A stretch of DNA of 64,000 nucleotides from Ecdyonurus torrentis (lineage: Eukaryota; Arthropoda; Insecta; Ephemeroptera; Heptageniidae), in assembly GCA_949318235.1 (NCBI GenBank), contig OX439131.1, positions 21,670,472 through 21,734,471 of the forward strand. Reading direction: 5' to 3'. The notes below the pieces were generated by a model. It was given only the letters and a program-made list of their open reading frames with translations, searched no databases and had not been told where the DNA came from. Positions 53,990 to 64,000 of this stretch are shown one piece after another. Each line of letters starts with the position of its first letter. The stretch's first letter is position 1. The translations under genes and the position numbers were made by a program.

Positions 53990-55965
53990 GTACAGAAATA
54001 AAATGCAAAGTAAGTAACCAAAATTTAAATAATAATTTTATATGATATTTTTTCTTCTTGTTCTCTACGTTTCACCAATGTTTTTTAATTTGACTTTCAA
54101 ATGAGATTCCTAGAATATTATATAAAATAAAATATAAAATAATATTTTAATACAATTACCTTTTTAAATTTTATATATTATTATTGATATAATTCTCTTT
54201 TGAAATAGAGACTGAGAAAAGAGAGGGATATATAGAGAAAGTTTTTAGAGAATATAAAATAACCATAGACCCCAGGGCAATCATTTCTACATTGCTGGTC
54301 ATATTTGCTACAATAGTTCGGCCAAATGTTCAAAGTAAATTTCAAACTTTTAGAAACGTGTTTTATTTTTTTTTACCTCATTTCGATTTATACATAGCTT
54401 TTTATCTACTGCTAACGTATGTTATAACACTTTTAAAGCAATCTGAATTTCGATTGTATAGCTATATTTTTTAATAGAAACAAGAAACAAATCATTTCAT
54501 TAAAGAATTAATTTAAATTTTTCTTATAATAATTAATTAATAATTGTTTAACCTTTAACATATTATACGACAAAATAGGTATATTAACTGTGAAGTTGTT
54601 AAATTTACGTATTATTGCTACGAATTAGAATCAAAGAAATGGCATCATGGATGCAGTTTAAATGCATTCCAAAACTACTTATTTTTACGATTTTATCTGT
54701 ATTTAAGTATGTGTATAAAAGTATGTTAGAAATACATAATATTTGTGTTTAAGAATTGCTAGGAAAGCAAAAAATAAAAAAATTATACTATACACATAAA
54801 AAGGTGTAAAATAATTCCGGTTATCAAATTGAATGGCAAAAAGGAAGCACAAAGTTTGTAAAAAAGTAGTAAAGCATCATACTGTATAAGGTAGTTTAAG
54901 AAAAGTGTGTGTAAGATCATCTTTTTTAGACTTCATTATTCTAGGGGTTGAAGGAAACGACGTCAGAAACTCGACCGCAAATTTCAAATGTGAGGCTTTT
55001 TTTTTTTTTTTTTTTTACTCTTTCTTTTTCTTTTGCTCTTGGGGTCTACACGAAGAAAAGGTGGTTTATACATTCAAGTTGCGTTTACACTGTGTTACAA
55101 AATTGTCACGTCTTCATTGTACATGGCAAACACACGCCAAGAACACGACATGTCAATAAAAAATGGTACTTTAAATGTCTATGATGCAAGAGATGAGGAA
55201 GGGGATAGGGAAGTACGCATTGAAAATGCTTCGTCAGAATACATATACACCATATAATAACAATGATCACTATAGTTTTCACAAGTCAAGTATACAGTTA
55301 TTACCAACATCTTTTACAAAGATAAATTTGTGTATGTTATAATAATATTTGCTTACGTCAAAGATGTAAATTTTTACTCACTTTATTTTCCCATATTTTC
55401 ATTGTAAGAAAGAAAATATGTAAAGTAAAATGAAAGATTTTTATTTAAAGTTCAAACTTTTACACATAATATATCAATTTTATTATTATTATAAAAGTTA
55501 ATAAGTTAAATATTTTCAATATATTAACTTTCTTTATTTTAAATAAACTATGTAACAAATAAATTAAAATCATGTATAAAATACGTCAACAATGTAAAAT
55601 CTGAAATTGTGTAGATTTGACGAAAAATTTAAAACATATTTCTAAAATATATAAGACAGTTGCGACATCTTGTTAAAACGTGTTACATCAAGTAGTAGTA
55701 AATAAATCACCAACTCTACTTCGTATTTGTAGCCTGTCACTTCACGTATATTGTCAGTTAATAAGTAGTTTTCTACTATATATAAATATAATATAAGTGT
55801 AGTATTGTTGAAAGTAAAATGTAAAAATACACGCTACAAAATTTCAAAACAAAATTAATCGTACTTACTGTATGAAACTGAGATATTTAAAAATTTAAAG
55901 TCCTTTAAAGTTTTAATTCTTCATGTTTCACAAGAAACTGAGATTTGATTGTCATTTTCGATAAC

Positions 55966-56070
<105 letters not shown>

Positions 56071-56844
56071 GTTCAGTTATTACTCTGTTATAGTATGCTA
56101 AAATGTAATAAAAACCACTATCTATAAAGATTTGTATCTCAATATATTGAACCACTTTGAATTTCTTTAAAAAAAAAAAAAAAAAAAAAAAGTACGAGAG
56201 TATTTCGTAATAAAGACACAAGAAATCTGTCCCCTCTTTGTCTTTGACTTTTTGGTGGTGGTCGCCTTATATTTTGCACTTACGTTTAGACCACAACAAA
56301 GGTATCTGATTTCAACTTCAACTATTCTCAACCCTAAAAAACTTTTTTTTTCTCTCTCTCTCTCTCTCTTTTCCCCTTACTAAGAAAGAGAAGGCAGCAT
56401 TTTAGTCATGAAGAAAAAAGAAAGTAAGCGGTCTTGTATTTCAAGCACGTGTCGAGTTTCTGTATTTAATTTGAAACTATTACACGACAAAGAAATTTCT
56501 TTAACAAAAAAGAGAGTAAGGCATGACATAACATTTTTAATTATATGAATAAAAAAGAGAGAGAGAGAGAAGTAGAGAGAAAATTAAATTGGTATAAAAT
56601 GTTTTTTAGTACCAAGAAAAAATAAACAGGAAAGAATTGTATAGTAGGAAAAAAGGAAGTAAAATGGTGATTTTATGTGATTTTAGTTACATTGAAAAGA
56701 GTATAGAATGAGAATGAAGAGAAAGAGGATAGAAGGGAGAAAAAGATTAGAGAATCAAGAGCCAAAAAAGATAAGTTAATCCCAGAGAAGGGTAATAAAA
56801 TGGCTTGGAAAGCAGTTCAAGACTTGATTCAGTGCAAGGTATGC

Positions 56845-56846
<2 letters not shown>

Positions 56847-56935
<89 letters not shown>
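56847..56935. repeat. (CT)n microsatellite
   Basis: An uninterrupted CT run of about 89 bp. Confidence 0.97.
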
Positions 56936-56938
<3 letters not shown>

Positions 56939-59384
56939 GTTATAAATTAAGCCCACGCCAGCCAGCCAACAAAGTTAACTATTCACTATATGCTAACTGC
57001 AACAGGAAAACCTCATCTCATTTCTCTAACTCTCATTTCCTATCCTAATTTTAGCGATCGTATCATCTTTTCAATTTGTTTTTATGCTGTACTTTATTCT
57101 CTCACATGTAGCTATATAATGTGTTACTTTATATTACTAGTATAAAGTTTAACTTCATTTTGACCTTAATATAATATACAGTAATATACTGCATTATTGT
57201 TTATCTTTGTCATGGGGGCGTAATTTTAACCATTGTCATGAAAACCATTTTGAGTTATGTAATGCAGTATATACTCGGAACATTCATATTTGTACAACTT
57301 GTATATAAATTGAGGTTGTATTTTTAGATCTATATGAAACTAAACATTTCGCCCGCCTTGTTATTTAATTTAAATGTCAACTTTTTGTTTTCAATCTTGA
57401 AAAAAAAAGTCTCGTTTTTATTTCTTTATAAAACGATACAACTTTCAATCACTGGTTATATTTTTTATGATTGTTTGCTTATACTTTCAGTTAGATAATT
57501 GGTTGTGATATAATATGAAAAAAAAGGGGGTGGGGAAAAGCAATTGAGTCAATAAATAAATTTCTTCAAAAGTTCGTGATTGAGTCGTGTAAATTATTAT
57601 TATTAGACTGTTTCTTGTAGCAAAACAATTGTGACGTGAGGAGAAATAATGGATATATTTTTTGTTCTTAAAAAAAATATATATACAAGTAATATCATAA
57701 CCAAACGAAACAAATCACGACAGTTGAAAATAATAATAATCACTTCAGTGTATTTAAAAAAAAAAAGGATTTATATCTAAAACTTTAGCATGTAACAATA
57801 AAATAGTATAAAATATAGTTTGTATTTATCTGTCTTTTTATCTTTTTAGTTATATAACAATTTCACATAATAAAACGTAACAATTTTATAAATTTATAAA
57901 ACTACACGAAGTTTATTTGAATCACGTACGTACAGGTGAAATTGTACTAATTTTAACAGTTTTACTGTACTATGTGCGTCTATATGTAAAATTACTTCTC
58001 TCTCTCTCTCTCTCTCTTTCACTTTTGTGTCTATGAAAGATATTGAAAATACATTAAATTTATAGTAGAGATTACATTTAGTTACAAAGGTAAAAAAAAA
58101 ACTGCAGGCTAAAATCTAGTGTGATACAATAAAACTACTATATTATGACTACTACTATGTATACTGTGTATATATATTAAATTCCGATTAATCGAATATT
58201 TATATATTTACATATATAGGATACAATCGAATATTTTCATGATATCGTAACAATTGCTCCAACAATGTTTTGCATTTTTATAGGAGAAAGAGGAAGCAAT
58301 ACAAATGAAAAGAAAAAAGTATATACATAATCTACACATATAAATATACAGTAAAAATACAATAAGAAAAATATACTTAAAATGCCTTTTAGCAATTTAT
58401 ACAACAAAGTATAAAATATAAAGCTATAATATATTTTTCCTTTTTTTTATTTTTAGTATTCATATAAAGAGGAAAGAAGAAATAAAGAAGGAAAAAAAAA
58501 ACTAGTACATATATTTTTATATTTTATTTTTTGCTAAAGATATTGGCTTGTTGGAAATAAAATTGTATTTGGATATCTTATTATTGGAGTTCAGTTTACA
58601 CCTTAGCTTTACTATAGAGATGACAACTAAGATGTTTATGACATCTTGTCATAGACAGAGACCGCTGGAGTTTGCGGTAAAGACCCCCTGCTTACATCTC
58701 AGGAAGCTAAAGGAGGAAAGGGAGGAGGGTATTTGTAACATGAAAATTGTCTCAAATCTTTCAGAATAAAACTTTTATTATATAGAAATTTAAACTGATA
58801 TTTATTTATTTTAAATTTTTATGATTTTAAAAAAGTTGACAATTGTAATTTATACATGTCAAAATATATATAATGTCAAAATATCATATAAAGATATAAC
58901 TGTGTTTTTTTTTATAATAATATTTTTGTTTGATTTTCATTTTAAGTTATTAAGAATATTAAACTCCTGCGCTACAATTTTAATAAAATGCAATGATTTT
59001 ATAAGTAGTTGATTTTATTTATTTATTTATTTATTTTTTTTTTAGTTTTCAAATCAGTAAATTTAATTTTTTTTTTATTGATGCACAATTATATATTCCA
59101 AACACAAAGTATGTAAATTATTTGAAAACATTTATTCAATTAAACATTTTTGTGTTACCAACCTAAAAAAGTTATATAATTGATATAAACAACATTATTT
59201 GGTCAACAATTGTATTAATTTCATTACTGGTAATAATTAAAGCCATAATTAACAGACCATAACATTTTTGGTGTGATGTTTTTAACCGCAGTATTATACA
59301 ATACTCTATATTATACTGATATTTTATTTACATTAAATAAAGAGGTAGCAAGGTCTGAAAATAGAAACAAAGGTTTTAATCCTG

Positions 59385-59387
<3 letters not shown>

Positions 59388-59438
<51 letters not shown>
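59388..59438. repeat. (AT)n microsatellite
   Basis: Uninterrupted AT run. Confidence 0.96.
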
Positions 59439-59879
59439 TAAAACTTACGGGTATGTTTTAAAGTTTTGTAAGACTTTTGTAACTTATGAATTTGTCCCTT
59501 CTTAAACAAACTACTTGGTACAAACTTATATAAAACATGGACAAAAAGTTAACTTCCCAGAAATACCTTTCCGTTGTATAAATTTATATTCAGTGAAGAA
59601 AAAAAAAAGAATATAAAGTAAGAATCTTTACTGTTTACTATAATGCATAAAAATAAACAAATTTATATGAGAGAATACATGCAATTGAATTTTGCTATGC
59701 GATGTCAAAATAGTTGTACTCTATTAATTTAATGAAGTACAATATTGCGTGATTAATAATCATAAAAGCTTTTAAAATGTGTAATTATAACTTAAGTCCA
59801 ACTTAGCTCGCCTTACCTTACATTTTTTATGCATTTTTAAGGAATATTAAAAGATAAAGTTCTATGGTGTGAGATCACG

Positions 59880-59994
59880 TCTAGTGTATAGGCATTTTGC
59901 CTTTTTCTGATCACCTGTTGGGTAATTTACATGTTTGTTTTTTTATGTATAATATCTAAACCCAATAAAGAACTATTATTATTATTACTATTAC
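59880..59994 (+). mobile_element. Retroelement-like 3' tail with (ATT)n end
   Basis: The stretch ends with CCCAATAAAG (AATAAA at 59964-59969) followed by imperfect ATT repeats. This resembles truncated LINE 3' ends. The 5' limit is not visible. Confidence 0.4.
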
Positions 59995-61006
59995 AAGTTA
60001 TTTTTTTAATAATAAATTGTCGCATTTTAAACAATCGAAATAGAAACATAATATACTTTTTTTAAGGCAGTGTTAGGCTGCAAAAAGTCTATCCCATACA
60101 CTTAACCCCAAACAAATGTATTTTATACAGTATAATAATAAACAAATGGTATAAAGAACATGTATGAAAAAATATATATGAGCATTGAATAATATATATA
60201 AACAAGAATATTCCATAAAAATGATAAACAGTACAAATAATAAATCAAATATAAAAAGATTTCAAGAATTATGTACAAGAAAAGAAAATTCAGATAAAAA
60301 AATAAAAGTCGTTCAAATAGCAGAGAAAAAGAAAAAATATGCAGCAACAAGAGAATAATGTAATAATAATATTAAAAAAAAGGTGTAGAGGTCATATGTT
60401 ATTAATTTTTGAGTAAAACAAACTAACTTTTTCAGATAAGAAGTTTTTAGAGCATGTCTGCTATTGTTTTGAACAAAATATTTTTAATTCTTTGCTCTAT
60501 TCATTTATATTTCAGCAAACTTTAAATCAACAGGAATGTGTAAAAACATTTTTACATTAATAATATATTATGTATAATGTATAAACATTTTTTTTTTTTT
60601 TTTTTACATTTTAATAAATATAATAAAATTTTCATTAATAATTATAACCAAACACGTATGCCTAAAAAAAATAAAACGAAACGTGTAACTAAAAATTAAT
60701 GATTAGTTGATGTTAAAAATAAATAAATAAAATAAAAAAATAATACATTGAATATAACACTTTTTTTTTATTTCTCTCACTCACAAAACTATTGTTATTT
60801 GTAAAATAACAATAAAGCATTATTAAAATAATAAATAACTTTTATTGTGACCAAAAATGGTATCTTTTAAAAATGCCCTCACGGTTGGCATGACAATGTA
60901 TTGTTTTGTGAATGCTTTGGAAACAATTGACATGCATGTTGACAAAGAATTTGCGCCACTGTGAGTGTGTTTTACAACAAAATTAAAAATAGATATATCA
61001 GTAGTT

Positions 61007-61182
<176 letters not shown>

Positions 61183-62796
61183 CTTTTTTATTATTTTTTG
61201 GAGTACTCCAATATTTTTTGTCGTTGTTTAAATCTGAAAAGCGAATAAATAATAAATAATTTTATAAAAGAGCTGACTCATAAATCAATAGCGCACAAAA
61301 CAAATCACATTAAATCAAAATGATTTAATAAACATATTTTTTTCCCAAGCCCTTTTTTCTGTTTTTTGCTTTTTTTTAAATTTCATGAAAAAAAAAGCTT
61401 AATTATATACGTATATATAATATATATATAAAATTAGTAAAATATTGTTTTGCATTTTATTCAATTGCTGTTAATTCCGTATGGTTTTTAATTATTATAA
61501 ATATTTTTTTGTGGTTTATGCTGAAATCGTTATGGTCGAAATTTAGTAAGGTAATGCTAGCATTTTAAACTTTCAGTATTCTTTATTGCATGGAATTTTT
61601 AAATTACAAAAATAAATGAGCTCATTTTCTAAATTAAAAAAAAATGACAACTATTGTTTTAATCAAATAATGATGTCAGCGCATAAAGAATCGATTCAAA
61701 TCCAGATACCAACTGAAAATTTAGGTATGATAGCTTTAATTTTATTTTACATCCATTTTCAACAAAGTTATTCATGTTTTTAAATTATATCACAAAAGTA
61801 TGGAATGTATCTGATTTCTTAGTAGGTATTAACTTAAAAGCTATAATTTTGAATATAAAATATTTTCCCATAAAAAATGTGATGGAATTATGAGAAATAT
61901 TATGAAAAACCTAGATTTTGTAAAAGCAGTACTTAAATACAATCTGAAAATATATTACGATAAAACAGGCATTTTTCTAACAATTTGTCAAAGCGTAATT
62001 TCTTAAAATTTACCTACAAATTTAAGCCTTATAGCTACTGATTTATCACTATCATAAATTTAAATACATAAAAAAGAGAAAATATTGAATTTCGATAACT
62101 CTGCAAACAGCATGAAATTGCTGTAAAAAGGGAATGTTCCTCATTGTACATAAAAAGCTTACTAGTAATATAATAAAAACAAATAATGTTTGTTTTTTTA
62201 TATTATTTTGTTGTCTACCAATATTATCTAGCTTTTTTTTTTTTTTTTTTTTTTGTAGCATTGGGTTGGGTTGAATTTGTTGTGATACCATTGATCATAT
62301 ACATGCAGCTAGCATTTTACTATTACAACGCTATAGTATATTTTTTGTTTCATTTCCGTACGTTGTTTACTGTTTTGTTGTAGACTATTAGAGAACACTG
62401 AAAAAAAAAAGTGTAGATATTTTAGTCTCACAATATCATAGTAAAGTAAAATTATCCAACGATTTATCTATGTGTAATATTATACAACTCGATGTGATGT
62501 TATTAATCCTACATTATTTTATTCCGTGAGTTTGAGTAAAAGTGATAAAGTATTCTTGATATTTATATTCCTATTTTTTACAGTTCATTAGCTTCAAAAA
62601 GTTTGACTTGAAATACAAATAATATTAAGGTTTATTAATAGATAACTCTACACATTGTGTTTAATAAATAAATAAAATTATATTTTTAAGATATAAGATG
62701 AAACAAAACATTTTTTTAAACTGAATTGGTTACATATGTATTATTTTAAGTTCTGAATTCGTAAATTTTAGTTTTCTCTGTGTATGCATAAAAAAG

Positions 62797-62801
<5 letters not shown>

Positions 62802-62889
<88 letters not shown>

Positions 62890-62896
62890 GTGTGTT
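62802..62896. repeat. (AT)n(GT)n microsatellite
   Basis: An AT run of about 80 bp ending in a short GT block. Confidence 0.96.
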
Positions 62897-64000
62897 GTGT
62901 ACACATGGAGTTTCCGTCAAATGTACTATATTGCTTTGAGACAATATCAAATAATAAAAGCCCTATGAAAGGGAAGCAAGAGAAAATAAGTGTGTGCTAT
63001 TGCTGGAATATAGCCAGGCAGAAACTCGCATGGACGGCGACGTTTTCTTTATTATCTGTCGCATATCTTTTTCTTTTTTTTCTCTATTACTCTCTCTCTC
63101 TCTCTTCTCTCAGCTCGACTGGTGAAAACTAAACCCTTCTCTAAGCATACAATGCAGTTTCTTTTCTTTCACTCACTATTTTGCATGACGTATAAACAAC
63201 AGAACATTTTAACCCTATCCAATAATTTATTAAACCATCTTGCATCCCCCAAAGATTTTTTTTTTTACTATATGTTATACAAAATACTACTATATTATAC
63301 CCCTTATAGTGCACTTAATATACTACATAAGTGCTTCACTTGCCACTAACCCATTTTTTATAAAACTTTTTTTCTACTGCTCCTTCTTCTTTGTATTTAG
63401 TATTTCATCAGGGAATAGATTACCAGTATATTAGCTTATGCTAAAGATGGAATTGCATTTTTAATACGTTTCATTTTAAATAAAAGAAAAAGGTCACTTA
63501 TAAAAATGATATTACGTTATTAAAATCAATGTACTGTAATAGAATAAAACGACAATACAGTAAAGTAAATAGTAAGGAAAAATGACTGAAGTTTTTATGC
63601 ATTTTTTTTTGTATACGTGTATTTATTATTATATAGATTATATTAAAATAATTTATTTTTACTTAAAATAACGATAAATTTCTTGTAATTTTAGCAAATT
63701 AAATTTGATTATAAACTAAAAAGAGTCAAGTACTGGCAGACATATTCAAATACCAACCATTTAAAGTTTGCAAACATCTTGGAAATCATCTTTACAGAAC
63801 TTTATGTTACTTAAATTAAAAATTAATTTGAACCTCAATTCTGCTAAAAATTACAAATATTCAGTGAATAATATAATTTTTCTTTGTACAAATATTATTT
63901 GAAGCCTTACTAGAATTTGATGACATTTATGTGTTTTTTGTGATAAAAAATTGTCCTGCTTAAATTGATATTGTACGAAGAAAAATATATCATTAAGTAT

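Noticed and set aside
54905..55257. Three overlapping plus-strand frames with moderate GC
   Set aside because: They cross a poly-T run, have no conserved motif, and three different frames are open at once, as expected by chance.

Overview
This window is AT-rich, microsatellite-saturated nuclear DNA from an arthropod. The animal group rests on one gene. Two exons on the minus strand encode a Dpr-type immunoglobulin V domain, from an arthropod neuronal cell-surface family. The very dense and long (CT/GA)n, (AT)n, (GT)n and (TTTA)n tracts recall penaeid shrimp and other decapod genomes, but that narrower placement is inference only. There is no prokaryotic or organellar gene content, no CRISPR array, and no tRNA or rRNA gene that I can support.

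Layout, reading the gene in its own direction (high to low coordinates). 64000 to about 36613 is upstream or 5'-intron DNA: microsatellites, a 375-bp terminal-inverted-repeat element (38000-38374), a decayed SINE (about 46175-46325), a retroelement-like 3' tail (59880-59994), and one weak candidate promoter or first exon near 41.2 kb. The first recognised coding exon is 36343-36612, or 36343-36554 if an internal acceptor is used. It carries a possible leader and the first half of the Ig domain up to the B-strand cysteine. A phase-0 intron of 13,946 bp (22397-36342) follows. It holds two adjacent retroelement tails, a tRNA-derived SINE in gene orientation, a 266-bp (AAAT)n array, a (CT)n array of more than 100 bp, another retroelement tail and a dispersed repeat. 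The second exon (22186-22396) completes the Ig domain with the Trp and the second Cys. It ends in phase 1 at a GTGAGT donor. The rest of the window (1-22185) is the start of the next intron: a 1.5-kb element with short terminal inverted repeats (20031-21565), then mostly microsatellites. The second Ig domain and the C-terminal exons must lie beyond coordinate 1.

The window is therefore mostly intron of one large neuronal recognition gene, enlarged by simple repeats and small non-autonomous elements. Almost all other open frames are microsatellites read through (Leu-Ser, Arg-Glu, Thr-His, Tyr-Ile or Cys-Val alternation) or AT-rich chance frames. I found no undescribed multi-gene system. The most useful leads are the two inverted-repeat elements, the SINE with its second diverged copy, and the uniform orientation of the AATAAA-bearing tails antisense to the gene.
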